From Candidatus Sodalis pierantonius str. SOPE (lineage in GTDB: Bacteria; Pseudomonadota; Gammaproteobacteria; Enterobacterales; Enterobacteriaceae): DNA of 64,000 nt. Shown in pieces: positions 18,058-28,994 of the stretch; position 1 is the stretch's first letter, and every line of letters starts with the position of its first letter. Location: assembly GCF_000517405.1 (NCBI RefSeq), contig NZ_CP006568.1:2418001-2482000 (forward strand), read 5' to 3'. The position numbers and the translations under genes were made by a program. The notes under the pieces are model-generated. The model had not been told where the DNA came from and ran no database searches. It worked only from the letters and a program-made list of their open reading frames with translations.

Positions 18058-19365
18058 TCAGCCCAGGGTGTCGTCCAACTCGCGCACATGATCATCCTTG
18101 TTCAATGTCATAAGCGCGAAGAAACTGATGATGGCGGTGATAACTACATACCAGGCCGGGATATCCAGGTTGCCGGTCTGTTTAATCAGCCAGGTAATCA
18201 TCAGACCCGCGCAGCCGGAAAAGACCGCATTTGACAACGAGTAGGCCAGCGCCAGCCCGGTATAACGTACCCGGGTGGGAAACATTTCCGCCAATATCGC
18301 CGGGCCTGGACCCGCCAGCAGGCCTACCGCGCCGCCGGCGATAAAGACCGCCAGCCCTTTGATTAGCAGAGCGCCCTCCGGATTTTGCAATAGTCGCAGG
18401 AGCGGAAAGGATAACGCCAACAGCAGCACGGTGGCGGTCATGAGCACGCGTCGCCGGCCTATCCTATCGCTCAACATGCCGGCGGGGATAATGGTCAGAG
18501 CAAAACCGGTGTTGGAAATCACGGCGATAAGCAAGGCGGTTTGCATATGGGTGTGCAGCGCCGATTGCAGGTAGGTAGGCATGATCACCAAAAAGGTATA
18601 CCCTGCCGCGGACCACGCCATCAGCCGGCTGATACCGAGGGCGATGATGTAACTCATCACGCCGGCGCCGGGCGCGAGGGCGGGCGTGGCCGCCGCCTGG
18701 CGCGACCGAATGAAGGCCGGCGTTTCCTTAAGACTCAGGCGTAGCCACAGCGCCACGGCCCCCATCGGCAGCGCCAGGAAAAACGCGATCCGCCAGCCCC
18801 ATTGCAGCAACGCCTCTTGCCCCAATACCGCCGCCAGCAGGGCCACCACGCCGGCGCCGGCCAACAGGCCCAGCGCGACGGTCAGGGACTGCTAGGCGTC
18901 GTATAGGCCGCGTTTACCCCTCGGGGCGAATTCGGTCATCAGCGCCACCGCGCCGCCGTATTCGCCGCCGGCAAAGAGCCCTTGCAGGATGCGCAGTAGC
19001 GTCATGAGGACTGGGGCGGTAATACCGATACTGGCATAGGTTGGCACCAGTCCAATCACTGCGGTGGCGATAGTCATCAGCACCAGCACCAAAATCAGCG
19101 TCGGCTTACGGCCCAGGCGATCGCCAAGGCGGCCGAACAGCGCCGCGCCGAGCGGCCGAAAGAAAAAGGCGACGGCGAACGACGCATAGGTGAGGATAAG
19201 CCCGGTGAGGGTGCTTTCTCCCTGCAGACGGAAGACATTCTCCGCGATCACCGTCGCCAGGAAACCGTAGACCGCAAATTCATACCATTCGATAAAATTA
19301 CCAACGGCCCCGGCCAATAAGGCCTTTTTATGGGACAGCGGGGATCTGCTGCGCGCGTGATGCAT
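18058..19365 (-). pseudogene. MFS transporter of the metabolite:H+ symporter type, interrupted by TAG
   Basis: A twelve-helix major facilitator resembling ProP/ShiA-type symporters: GNFIEWYEFAVYGF in helix 1, GRLGDRLGRKPTLI in the loop 2-3 signature, LQGLFAGGEYGGAVALM, and the mid-protein GWRIAFFLALPMG. The frame runs from ATG 19363-19365 to 18058 (435 codons), broken by TAG at 18892-18894, where relatives carry Trp (the GSW segment before helix 5). The substrate cannot be assigned. The ProP C-terminal coiled coil is absent. A single G-to-A nonsense mutation explains the loss. Confidence 0.85.
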
Positions 19366-19635
19366 AACGGTATCCTTAAGGCGAGAGAGAAAGGCCAACG
19401 CCGTCTCGCGCCGGTGAACGGCGTATCGCCGAACGGGGTCAGGCGCGCTGCATGAGACGGTGAGGTAGGGCAACACGCGGCGCCGGCGCGGGTGCCGTCT
19501 GACCAATTTATCCTAAATCAACGCGTCATCATGTCAACGGTCGGCCGCGGCGCCACCGTCTATTACTGCATGAGGCGGGCACGGGGGCGCCGGCAATTCG
19601 GCCCGGCGCCGGGGTGGTGACGCAGGAGACAAAGT

Positions 19636-20401
19636 ATGACCGAGACAATACAAAAAGTCGCCGTGGTAACGGCATCGGATTCCGGTATCGGCAAAGCGGC
19701 CGCGCTGGCGCTGGCCGCCCAGGGGTATGATGTCGGCATCACCTGGCATTCCGACAGGCAGGGCGCCGAGGACACCGCTCGCCAGGTGGCGGCGCTGGAC
19801 TTGACCACGCCGCCCGCCGCCGCCGAGGTGATTGATGATTTTGCCAACGCTTTCGGTCGACTGGATGTGTTGGTCAATAATGCCGGCGCCAGACATAACG
19901 ACCCGCTGTTGACGCTTGAGTATGAACGGTGGCGACAGGTCTTTTCCATTGTTCTCGACGGAGCTTTCCTGTGCGCCCAGCGCGCCGCCCGGGTCATGAA
20001 GACTCAGGGCTCGGGCGGGCGCATCATCAATATTACCTCAGTGCATGAACATACCCCGCTACCCAACGCGGGGGCGTATACCGCCGCTAAACACGGCCTG
20101 GGTGGCTTGACCAAATCGCTGGCGCTGGAACTCGCGCCGTATGGCATTTTAGTCAATGCGGTGGCGCCCGGTATGATCGCGACGCCTATCAATGATATGA
20201 ACGAAGAGGCGGCCTGGCATACTCCCGAACCGGGTATTCCCCTCGGCCGCCCCGGGCCATGTGCGCGAGATAGCCGGTATGGTGGCCTGGCTTGCCAGCG
20301 ACGCCAGAAGCTATACCACTGGTCAATCTTTCGTCATCGACGGGGGGTTTATGCTGGTTAACCTACAATTCGAGGCGCAGAAAAAACAGGCGGCCGAATA
20401 G
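19636..20401 (+). pseudogene. SDR-family NAD(P)-dependent oxidoreductase, frameshifted
   Basis: Short-chain dehydrogenase: cofactor motif TASDSGIGKAAAL, the NNAG motif in VLVNNAGAR, the catalytic serine in INITSVHEH, and YxxxK in YTAAKHG. After PLGRPG near 20258 the frame shifts because of one extra base. The correct frame then gives HVREIAGMVAWLAS and TTGQSFVIDGGFMLVN, ending at TAG 20399-20401. The segment between TARQVAAL and DLTTPP also looks about nine residues short. Substrate unknown. Confidence 0.85.
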
Positions 20402-20552
20402 CCGGACAGGGTGGCGACAGCGGCCGCGCGTACCTACCGTTAAGGACGATGAGCCGCTGACGGCGGTTAGCAGGGCGCTTTAGGCGACGCCGAATGCGGT
20501 GCCGGCGCAGGACGGGAATGTGATGGCCGTCATGGCCAGAAGGCCGTGCGGC

Positions 20553-20580
20553 TTTACTTATGGCGCACATTTTGTATACT
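20553..20580 (+). promoter_or_regulatory. Possible sigma-70 promoter upstream of the DJ-1/PfpI gene
   Basis: TTTACT (20553-20558), 16 nt, TATACT (20575-20580). The -10 is good, the -35 fair. It lies 120 bp before the gene at 20700 in otherwise featureless DNA. Confidence 0.3.
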
Positions 20581-20699
20581 AATTTAATTGTTTTGATGAT
20601 AACTAACTGGGCGGATTGCCCGTTCGCGCGCACTGCCGGTCACCCAAATAACCTCGTGGCGCGGCTGCGATGCGGTTCGCCTTTGTTTGAGGATGCTGG

Positions 20700-21389
20700 A
20701 TGTCCACCCCCTTTACGTTGCTTTTCGCGCTGTATCCCGGCGTAACACAACTGGATTTCACCGCGCCGCATCAGGTTTTCAGCCATTGGCAGGGGGCCTC
20801 GGTGCGCGTCGCGTCCCTCGAAGGCGCGCCGGTGAGCGCCAGCGGCCTGCATTTTTCCCAGCTCGACGCGCTGGAGGCGGTGGAAAACTGCGATTTGCTG
20901 TGCCTTCCCGGTGGACCGGGCTGCACCGAAGCGATGCTTGATGCGCGTTTCATGGCGCAGATCCGCCGACTGGCGGCCGGGGCGCGCTATATCACTTCGG
21001 TATGCACCGGTTTATTAATCCTGGGGGCCGCCGGTCTGTTACAAGGGCGGCGCGCCACCTGCCATTGGTCGATGCTGGAGAGCCTGTCACTCTTCGGCGC
21101 CCTGCCGCGCGCCGAGCGGGTGGTGCGCGATGGTCATCTTATCACCGGCGCCGGCGTCATCTCCAGCATCGATTTTGCCCTGACGGTTGTGGCGGAAGTG
21201 GCGGGAGAGAGTGTGGCGCAAGCTATCCAACTGGGGCTGGAATATGCGCCGGCGCCGCCGTTTGATGCCAGCCATCCCGCCACGGCGCCGGCCGCGATTG
21301 TGCACGAAGCACGCGAGCGGCAGGCGGCCTTCCGCGCCCGGCGCTTGGCGCAGGTCGCGACGGCGGCCGCGGCATTAAAGGCGCGCTAA
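20700..21389 (+). CDS. DJ-1/PfpI-family protein (isonitrile hydratase-like)
   Basis: A 229-residue cytoplasmic protein of the DJ-1/PfpI superfamily. The nucleophile elbow has Cys102 in TSVCTGLLILG, preceded by CLPGGPGC, and followed by ATCHWSMLESL and GAGVISSIDFAL, the arrangement seen in isonitrile hydratase (InhA) of Pseudomonas. The first residues STPFTLLFALYPGVTQLDFTA also fit. Activity on isonitriles is inferred; many relatives are uncharacterised. The frame is intact and lies among broken genes, so selection may be retaining it. Confidence 0.75.
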   Translation: MSTPFTLLFALYPGVTQLDFTAPHQVFSHWQGASVRVASLEGAPVSASGLHFSQLDALEAVENCDLLCLPGGPGCTEAMLDARFMAQIRRLAAGARYITSVCTGLLILGAAGLLQGRRATCHWSMLESLSLFGALPRAERVVRDGHLITGAGVISSIDFALTVVAEVAGESVAQAIQLGLEYAPAPPFDASHPATAPAAIVHEARERQAAFRARRLAQVATAAAALKAR

Positions 21390-21447
21390 ACGGTTGTCCA
21401 GGCCAACAAAGGAGTAGGGTAATGTATTCTGCGCACGGGGTTTTGTT

Positions 21448-22456
21448 ATGACGGTCCGTCTCTTATCACACATCGATGTTCCCCCCACGCACCGGCCGGC
21501 ATTCGCCGCCGCGGGCGTGACGCTCTATCTGGCGCCGCGAGCGGATCACACCGGCCCACTGTGGCCCGACGGCTCGCTGCGGCCCGTGCCGGCAACCGCG
21601 GCGCAGGGATCCGCCGAAGATGAATTGTTCGATGCGGCCGCAATTGACGTCCTGTTGACGATCGGGTCGCTTGGGATAAGCGCTCAGGAGATGGACAAAC
21701 TGCCCACGCAGCGTCTGATTTGCTGCCTGGGGGTGGGCTATGAGCGCGTCGACCTGGCCGCCGCCGCCGCGCGCGGCATCCGCGTGACCCACGGCCGCGG
21801 CACCAATGACACCTCGGTGGCCGATCATGCGATGACGCTGATGCTGGCGCTGGTGCGCGATATCGCCCCCCTGGATCGTGCGGCGCGGCCAGTGGCAACA
21901 GTCGCGGCGTTTGCGTCCGCAGCTGAGCGGCAAACGGGTCGGGATCCTGGGGCTGGGCACAATCGGCGCCAACATCGCCGAGCGGTGCGCGCGCGGATTT
22001 GCCATGGAGGTCGGCTACCATAACCGTCACCCGAAACCGGATTGTGCTTACCATTACTGCTCTAGCGCAACGGCGCTGGTGCAATGGTGCGAGATTTTGG
22101 TCATTGCGACTCCCGGCGGCGCTGCCACCCGGCATTTGGTGGATGAGGGGGTGCTCACGGCGCTGGGCGCGGAGGGTTTCCTGATTAATATCGCCCGCGG
22201 CAGCGTGGTCGATACGGCGGCGCTGACCGCGGCGCTGCAGGCGCAGGCCATCGCCGGCGCGGCGCTGGATGTTATCGAAGGTGAACCGCAGGTACCGCCC
22301 GCGCTGCTGGCGCAGGATAATGTGCTGATAACGCCCCATGTGGTGGCGGCGCGCTCCCCCCAGGCGATGACGGCGATGTACCGGCAGATGCTGGAAAACC
22401 TGGCCTGCCATCTGAACGGTCAGCCGCTGCTGACGCCGGTGGTGGCGGGAGAGTAA
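21448..22456 (+). pseudogene. D-isomer-specific 2-hydroxyacid dehydrogenase, frameshifted
   Basis: NAD(P)-dependent 2-hydroxyacid (glyoxylate/hydroxypyruvate-type) dehydrogenase. The Rossmann motif GILGLGTIGANIAE, catalytic Arg in INIARGSVVD, Glu in EGEPQVP and His in VLITPHVVAA are all present. The frame breaks near 21890: a one-base loss in CGGCGCGGCCAGTGG separates the substrate-domain half from RGQWQQSRRLRPQLSGKRVG. Otherwise full length (about 335 residues). Two bp separate its stop from the next gene. Confidence 0.85.
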
Positions 22457-22458
22457 GG

Positions 22459-23019
22459 ATGGACTACCGACAACGGATTATTGCGCCGGCGTTCCGCTTG
22501 GCGCTGCCGCGCGAGGAAGATGCCCCGGCGCTGTTCCATCTGGTGCAGCAGGAACGCGCGCACTTGAGCCGCCATCTCGCCTGGCCTGAAACGGTCCGTT
22601 GCGAAGCCGATACGTTGGCGACGGTGCGCGCCAATCGCCGCGCTTACGCTGCCGGAGAGTCGGCGGTCTACCTGGTGTGGCTCCAGGAGCGGGTCAGCGG
22701 GGTGCTATCGCTGAACAGCATCAGCGGCAGCGTGGGGGAGATAGGCTATTGGCTGGCCGCCGAGATGACCGGCCGCGGTCTGATGTCCCGCGCCGTGCTG
22801 GCGTTAATGACCTGGTATCTGGCGGACGGCCGGCTCGATACGTTTATCTTGCGCTGCGGCGTAGAAAACCTGCCCAGCAATCGCGTGGCGCAGCGGCTGG
22901 GCTTCAGTTTTTATCTGCGGCAGGCGCAGGCGGAAAAAATTAGCGAGCGCTGGGTGGATCATAACATTTATCACTGGCGCGCCGGACGCAATGCGCTGCC
23001 GCAATCGTTGACGTCCTAA
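22459..23019 (+). CDS. GNAT-family N-acetyltransferase (RimL-like)
   Basis: A 186-residue RimL/RimJ-type acetyltransferase: ALPREEDAPALFHLV at the start, the acetyl-CoA loop region GEIGYWLAAEMTGRGLMSRAV, and the C-terminal RCGVENLPSNRVAQRLGF. It could modify a protein N-terminus or a small molecule; the target is unknown. It starts 2 nt after the dehydrogenase pseudogene, so it was its operon partner. Open reading frame intact. Confidence 0.85.
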   Translation: MDYRQRIIAPAFRLALPREEDAPALFHLVQQERAHLSRHLAWPETVRCEADTLATVRANRRAYAAGESAVYLVWLQERVSGVLSLNSISGSVGEIGYWLAAEMTGRGLMSRAVLALMTWYLADGRLDTFILRCGVENLPSNRVAQRLGFSFYLRQAQAEKISERWVDHNIYHWRAGRNALPQSLTS

Positions 23020-23037
23020 CCCCGTACCCGCTCGTCT

Positions 23038-24340
23038 TTAACGCAGGGGCCCGCCACAGTCGTCGAGTTCCTGGCGCAAACGGCGAAATACGCGCCCGGA
23101 CTGGCGAAGGCCATCGTGCTCGAATTCATTGGTCACCCACGCTTGCAGATTGCCCACCCGCGCGGCGGTAGCCAACGACAATTCGGCATCGACGTACATG
23201 TCATCGTGATAAATCACCGCCGAGACCGGAACCTCATTGTTTGCCAGCCGGTCGCGGTCATACAGCGGCGGGTAATCCTGACGGGTGGATAAATGCGCCG
23301 CCGCGGCGCGAAACGGGCGCAGCGAGCGGATCTCGTCGAACATCCAGGGATAGATCATCTCGCCGGTAAACAGCAGCGGCCGGGTGTCGGGCTGGAAAGC
23401 GGGAAACTGCCCCCGTACCCGCTCCGCCGCCCAGCGGCAGGCGTGCCCGGGCTGGCCATAAATCACCTCTTGCAGCAGCGCATACAGCGGATTACCGTCG
23501 TAACCGGTTTCCGCCATGACCGCCATCAGGAAATGATCCGACAACCGAGTTTCGGCGCTGTCGCTGAATGCCTCTTCGATAAGGCCATGCACCTGGTCGA
23601 AACCGGTCGCTATGCCGAACGCCATGCCCAACGTTTGCAACCGGCGCACGCTCAGGTGATCGCCATCCGGCAGCCGCACGTCGCTACCGGCGATAACGTC
23701 CGCCAGACGGGCGATGCGCGCCGCGTCGGCAGGATAACGGTGGTCGTAGCGCGCGTTTTTCGCCGCCACCCGCGGGTAAGTGCGCCGGTAAACCTCATCG
23801 GCATCCGCATCGAGGCCGGGCAGCCCGCCGGTAACATAGCAGGCGGACAGACCTTCGGGCGCCAGAGAGATAAATAGGTCAGGGTTAAAAAGCCGCCATA
23901 GCTCTGGCCAAGCGTTTCCCAACGGTCGCCGCCAAACAGTGCCGTGCGCAGAAATTCGCAATCGTGCACGATGCTGTCGGCGCGGAAATGCCACAAATAG
24001 GCCGCGCGGGCCTGACCGTCCATCGACGCCAGGGTAGCGCTTTCGACCCGGCTGCTGCGCCCGGTACCGCGCTGATCCATCAAGATCACCCGGTGGGTTT
24101 TCAGCGCCTCGGCAAGCCATACCGGCCCGCCGCCCTGGGGACGCGGCCCTTTGCCGCCGGGGCCTCCCTGAAGAAATGCGAGTTTGGGTAACGATTGATG
24201 GCGCTTGCGCGGGTCCACACCACCTCGCGCACAAACAGATCCAGCGTGCGGCCGTCTCGCAGCTGCGACCAATCCAACGGTACTTTTACCCGATGTTCTT
24301 TGATGAACATGCCGGGCAAGGTATATTCACAGACGTTCAA
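23038..24340 (-). pseudogene. Prolyl aminopeptidase-like alpha/beta hydrolase (S33), multiple frameshifts
   Basis: Recognisable pieces lie in three frames: MFIKEHRVKVPLDWSQLRDG (N-terminus), then FLQGGPGGKGPRP, ILMDQRGTGRSS and the nucleophile elbow TLGQSYGGFLTL, then the cap and C-terminal part ending at 23038 with VSAVIYHDDMYVDAEL and NEFEHDGLR. At least two frameshifts, near 24180 and 23880, separate them. The likely start is TTG near 24340 with AGGAG 6 nt upstream. Family: proline iminopeptidases that cleave N-terminal proline. Confidence 0.8.
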
Positions 24341-24620
24341 CACAAACTCCTGAGCTGAGGGCGAATCCGACACTGCTGAGCGTGGCGTCAGCCAGAGGGA
24401 GACAGTGTAAGGCAATCTGCCGACGGGGGGGGGAAGAGCCAACGTGCCCGGGCAACGCGTTCGCTGCGGCGCAGGGTGGCGGCGAACGGTCTACGTCCCG
24501 CGGGCGGTGGGATGAGAGCTATCGCGGCTGCGTTTCGGTCTGTATGCCCCGCAACAGCGCGCGCCGCGGTCGTTCTGGCTGAAACCCCAAGCCAATAATC
24601 CTGCCGGCCAGGCGCGGTAG

Positions 24621-25762
24621 TCAAGGACGTTGACGCAGCCATAATTCCAATGTCGAGGGTGCGCGCGCAGGGCGGGTGGGTCGATGTCCCTTACCGGTCA
24701 TCATAATTTTCAGCGCCTGGGTGGCGCGGGTCGGGAACTGGCGGCGGCGCTGCACGCGATTAAGCTCACGCAGGCTGACCGCGCCGCGCGCCAGCGGTTT
24801 AGCCAGCAAATTCGCGGTAGCCACCGCGTCCTGGATGGCCAGGTTGACGCCGACGCCGCCAATGAGCGACATGGCATGGGCGGCATCGCCGATGCACAAC
24901 ACGCCGGACGCGGCCCAATGCGTCAGCCGGTCAATGCGGATATCCAGCAATTTTACCTGCCGCCAGTCGGTGATATGCCGCCGAAGCCGTTCGACGCTGA
25001 CCGGCGCCACCGCCGCCACCTGCATTAGCAGCGCCGCTAATCCCTGCTGCTGTAGCCGTCGAAACTACCTTTGACGATGCTGTAGCCGCACTGCCAATAG
25101 TCACCGCGGTCGAGCATGATGAAATTATTTTTCGGCCCGCCGTGGCCGCTGGCCTAACCGGCATCGCCCGCCTCTTTCGGCAACTTCATCCATACCACGT
25201 CGCGCGGCGCGCCGAAATTCCTCACCTGCAACCCGGCGTCGGCGCGCACCATTGATCTGCGGCCGTCGGTACCTATCACCAGCGGGGTGGTAATGGTAAG
25301 TCGGCCGGCGTCGTCTTCGGCGTTGACGCCGACAACCCGCCCCTGGTGCCGACATAATGAGATGCCACGCGTCGCGCGCAGTAGGGTAAAGCCCGACAGC
25401 AGTGCCGCCTGTTGCGCCAGGAAACTGAGAAAATCCCACTGCGGCATTAGCATCATATATTGGCAGCGGCCGGGAAGACGGCTGAAATCGGTCATTGTGA
25501 CCGTCTTACCCTGTAGTCCGCCGCGAAGGGTCGTCACCTTTTGGTGGAGTAACGCCAATAGCCCCTCAAGCAATCCCAACTGATGCAGGATGGCAAGGGT
25601 AGAGGGATGGATGGTGTCGCCGCGAAAGTCGCGTAAAAAATCGTGATGTTTTTCCAGCACCGTCACCGCTACCCCCGCCCGCGCCAATAAATAGCCGAGC
25701 ATCAGACCGGCTGGCCCGCCGCCGACTATACAGCACGGCGTGTTAAGTGATGTTTCGCCCAT
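24621..25762 (-). pseudogene. FAD-dependent monooxygenase/oxidoreductase, broken
   Basis: PHBH-type flavoprotein. The FAD-binding motif is CCIVGGGPAGLMLGYLLARAG, then FRGDTIHPSTL, the DG motif VIGTDGRRS, and the second FAD block LCIGDAAHAMSLIGGVGVNLAIQDA. The N-terminal half ends at a stop at 25154-25156; the C-terminal part resumes from 25025 in another frame, with further stops between them although LDRGDYWQCGY-type residues can still be read. At least two lesions. Substrate unknown. Confidence 0.8.
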
Positions 25763-25854
25763 GGTGCGTTTCCCTTTCCTGGCTAAAGTTCAATCATAAG
25801 GAGCAGGCGCCATGTTGCAAATAGTTATCGTTTACCATCGTTATTGGCCGGGCC

Positions 25855-26725
25855 TCAATCGAGCCGTTGGCACGCCCGCTGCGGCGTTAAAAGAACCCGA
25901 TATGGTGCAAACGGAAACACGGCGCCGGCGGCTGGCCTGTCTCCGGTAAAAAACCGTCCAGCGCCATAGTTAGCGCCTGCGGGTCGCAAGGGCAGCGAGA
26001 GATGCTGATAATGGCAACGGGGCGCGTCCAGCAAATAGAGGTGGTCCGCGAACACGATGACGTTGAGCGCCTGGAGATCGGGTGCGTTAACCAAACAGCC
26101 GCTCAGCGCCCTTGGCGGCCCCAATGTCAAAACGCCGTTGATGAGATCGCGTTTTTGCAGCAGCTGCGCCAGCTGGGACGAGGAATCCGCCCCATAGCGC
26201 CGATAGTGGAGGTCGTCGTGTATGATGTCACGGCAGTCCAGGCCCTCTAATAACCCCAGACGCTTGATGCCCTGGGCGATTTCCAGGGCGATGTCCAGCG
26301 TGTTCTGGTCGTTGGCCTCCTGGCGTATACCACCGCGAAACGAACGGAGCGCTTGCGGCCACAGTCGGTGGCTATCGGCGAAAAACAGGCGTCGATTGAG
26401 ATAATACTCCAGCTCGCGGCGCCTATCATCGAGTAGCGGCTGGCGCAGGCAAGTTTTTATTCGCATCGGGGTGTGGCTCTGACGCCGTTGCTCTGACGGG
26501 TGACTTTTCTGGCGGACCCTGGCGGGAGACAGCGCGCGCGGACGGGGCAGCAGCAGGGGCTCGTGCGTGTGGGCAAAACGCGAGGCCGTCCCCGCCAGCC
26601 CGGCGCAGGGAGATCCCGCGGATTGCCGCGATCGGTGCGGCAGGCGTTGCGCTTGGCTGTCGCGTTGACGGCGTGTCGACGCAGGACGCTGGTGGCATCG
26701 GGGGGACATGGCGGCCAATTATCAT
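25855..26725 (-). pseudogene. Unrecognised protein with Pro/Ala-rich N-terminus, frameshifted
   Basis: No family is recognised. ATG 26723-26725 has a strong ribosome-binding site (AAGGAG, 8 nt spacing) and a promoter upstream. The first about 98 residues are rich in Pro, Ala, Ser and Arg (MIIGRHVPPMPPASC, AVSRQGPPEKSPVRA). That frame stops at 26426, but a second frame continues as LLDDRRRELEYYLNRRLFFA to 25855, with normal-looking globular sequence. A frameshift near 26430-26450 probably split one gene of about 285 residues. The low-complexity N-terminus before a globular domain resembles secreted effectors, but that is only a guess. Confidence 0.5.
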
Positions 26726-26758
26726 GCCTGCGGCTCCTTAAGAGCAAAGCGTAAGCTA

Positions 26759-26787
26759 AGAATAGACGCTTAACCCGCCTCGATCAA
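26759..26787 (-). promoter_or_regulatory. Sigma-70-like promoter for the unrecognised gene
   Basis: On the minus strand TTGATC (26782-26787), 17 nt, TATTCT (26759-26764). Each hexamer matches four or more consensus positions at ideal spacing, and the promoter sits just upstream of the strong ribosome-binding site of the gene starting at 26725. Confidence 0.45.
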
Positions 26788-26877
26788 GTTAGCAAGACAT
26801 GTGCTGGGCGTTAACGACGGCAACGGGGGGCTATTTGGACCGCGCGGCCCGCCGTCGAGGCGAGCCGCGCTGTGGGG

Positions 26878-28215
26878 TTAATCGCCGTGCTTATCCTCAA
26901 GCTGGGGGACGCCGCTGTCGTCGGCGGCTGAAAGCAGGCCGGTGCTAATGTAGTTCATAAGCTTGGCGCGCGTGTCGGTGATATCCAAATTACGCATGGT
27001 TAGCTGACCAATACGATCTTCCGGCGAGAAAATCGATTCCCCTTTCTCCATGGTGAGACGCTCCGCCATATAGGTCAAATTATCGGAAACCGTATTCAGT
27101 ATGGAGTAATCGTTGCCGCGGCGCAGTTCCAGCGTCACTTCGCCGGTTATTTCGCCGGCGACCCAGCGCTGGGTCGCGTCACGCAGCATCAGCGCCTGCG
27201 GATCGAACCAGCGGCCCTGATACAGCAGACGGCCCAATTGTCGACCGTTGGCGTGATATTGGTCGATGGTGTCTTCGTTATGAATACCGGTCACCAATCG
27301 TTCATAGCCGATATGCAACAGCGCCATGCCCGGTGCTTCATAAATGCCGCGGCTTTTGGCCTCGATAATGCGGTTTTCAATTTGATCGCTCATGCCCAAA
27401 CCGTGACGCCCGCCGATGTGGTTGGCCTCCAGCAGCAGCGCGACCTGGTCGTCGAAGCGCTGGCCGTTGATCGCCACCGGCAGTCCGCGTTCAAAGCGCA
27501 GGGTCACTTCTTCCGCCGGGATACGCACGTTTTCATCCCAGAATTTGACCCCCATGATGGGGTTGACGATCTTCACGCTGGAGTTGAGATATTCCAGCTC
27601 TTTCGCCTCGTGGGTGGCGCCGAGAATGTTGGAATCAGTGGAATAGGCTTTTTCGGCCGACATTTTGTAATCGAAGCCGGCTTCGGTCATAAACTGCGAC
27701 ATCTCCTGGCGTCCGCCGAGCTCATTGATAAAGTCGGTGTCCAGCCAGGGTTTATAGATTTTCAGCTCGGCATTGGTCAGCAAACCGTAGCGATAAAAAC
27801 GCTCGATATCGTTGCCTTTGTAAGTGCTGCCGTCGCCCCAGATATTGACGCCGTCCTCTTTCATCGCGGCCACGAGCATGGTACCGGTTACGGCGCGGCC
27901 AAGCGGGGTGGTGTTAAAATAGGTCACGCCGGCGGTCGTATTATGAAATGCGCCACATTGCAGGGCGGCCAGACCTTCCGCCACCAGTTGCTTGCGACAG
28001 TCTATCAGACGGGCTTTCTCTGCGCCGTAGGCTAACGCCTTGCGCGGAATGGCGTCGTAGTCATCTTCGTCCGGCTGGCCGAGATTCGCGGTGTAGGCGT
28101 AAGGCACCGCCCCTTTCTGACGCATCCATAACAGTGCGGCACTGGTATCCAGACCCCCGGAAAAAGCAATACCCACGCGTTGATTAACCGGTAGATGTCT
28201 GAGAATCGTTTCCAT
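26878..28215 (-). CDS. argG: Argininosuccinate synthase
   Basis: ATP-dependent ligation of citrulline and aspartate, the penultimate step of arginine synthesis. The PP-loop IAFSGGLDTSAALLW, YTANLGQPDE, GDGSTYKGNDIERF and ATHEAKELEYLNSS all match the E. coli-type (longer) ArgG. The start METILRHLPVNQRVG (ATG 28213-28215) aligns with the family start, giving 445 residues. Its intact state among broken neighbours suggests arginine synthesis is still needed. No clear ArgR operator was seen upstream. Confidence 0.96.
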   Translation of the reverse strand: METILRHLPVNQRVGIAFSGGLDTSAALLWMRQKGAVPYAYTANLGQPDEDDYDAIPRKALAYGAEKARLIDCRKQLVAEGLAALQCGAFHNTTAGVTYFNTTPLGRAVTGTMLVAAMKEDGVNIWGDGSTYKGNDIERFYRYGLLTNAELKIYKPWLDTDFINELGGRQEMSQFMTEAGFDYKMSAEKAYSTDSNILGATHEAKELEYLNSSVKIVNPIMGVKFWDENVRIPAEEVTLRFERGLPVAINGQRFDDQVALLLEANHIGGRHGLGMSDQIENRIIEAKSRGIYEAPGMALLHIGYERLVTGIHNEDTIDQYHANGRQLGRLLYQGRWFDPQALMLRDATQRWVAGEITGEVTLELRRGNDYSILNTVSDNLTYMAERLTMEKGESIFSPEDRIGQLTMRNLDITDTRAKLMNYISTGLLSAADDSGVPQLEDKHGD

Positions 28216-28428
28216 TGATGTGAGCCCTATAAAAAAAAATGACAACAAAAGGTGAAATCGCCCGTCGCGGCAGGCTGCCGTTGCCTCATCTTAAGGAAAC
28301 TCTCCCCGGAACGCTACCCTCAACCGGCGCCATCGGTCGGGAAATCCCGCCGCCGAGGCTTACGCCGTTGGCGGCCGCCGCGCCCGCATAAGAAGCCTGG
28401 CGCCTCGCCGCTGGCCGCACTGACGACG

Positions 28429-28821
28429 TTATCTATCCCGTGAGGACGTTTTGGCCCAGGGCGCTTCGGTTACCGCCGCCACGACGCGGCCCGGCGCGCT
28501 TTTAGACGCGGCGGTAGCGGTTGTCGCGAGCGGGCCATGGATGCGCGCATAGGCCAGTCCGTAGCGATAAAGCCGCGCACCCAGCCAAATCATGCCGTTA
28601 TCGTCACGTTCCAGTAAACGGCTCGCCACCAACACGTCCACCAGCGAGTAAATGCTGGATAACGGGGCGGCAAGATCTTTCGCCACTTCATACGTGGTGG
28701 CGGGGCATTGCCGGTTTTGTAAACAATCGAGGATTTGCAACGTGCGATCGATGCAGCGCACGCGGGTACGGCGCTGGCTACCGGTGGTGTTGGGGGCTTG
28801 CACGCTTTCGTTCATCGTCAT
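28429..28821 (-). pseudogene. IclR-family transcriptional regulator, N-terminal fragment
   Basis: The first about 95 residues form an IclR winged helix: RCIDRTLQILDCLQ, ATTYEVAKDLAAPLSSIYSLV, and the linker LGARLYRYGLAYAR. Normal IclR proteins (about 250-270 residues) continue with a ligand-binding domain. Here the frame ends after an unrelated Ala/Thr-rich tail at 130 residues, so the effector domain is gone. Target genes unknown. Confidence 0.75.
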
Positions 28822-28994
28822 CTCCTAAGCTGCGAGGCTGGACCGCCGCCGGCCGGCGAGTTACCCGGAGCGCGCTTGCTAACTGCGGCCTATAAACCTG
28901 CGCAGCAATCCGACCGGAAAAAGGGGGCCGAGCGGGAAAGCCCGACTTATGCTTCACTATCGGCAACCGGCGGGAAATATTTAGCGCCAGCTTC

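Noticed and set aside
21446..22411. 321-codon open frame antisense to the 2-hydroxyacid dehydrogenase
   Set aside because: Arg/Pro/His-rich shadow frame; the plus-strand dehydrogenase carries all catalytic motifs.
26842..26870. G+C hairpin downstream of argG as a terminator
   Set aside because: A stem GCGCGGC/GCCGCGC exists, but the loop is long and no U-run follows on either strand.
27238..28035. 265-codon open frame antisense to argG
   Set aside because: Mirror of ArgG codons with no independent support such as a ribosome-binding site or homology.
28249..28428. Remaining effector domain of the IclR regulator in another frame
   Set aside because: None of the three minus-strand frames resembles an IclR ligand-binding domain, so the gene is truncated rather than just frameshifted.
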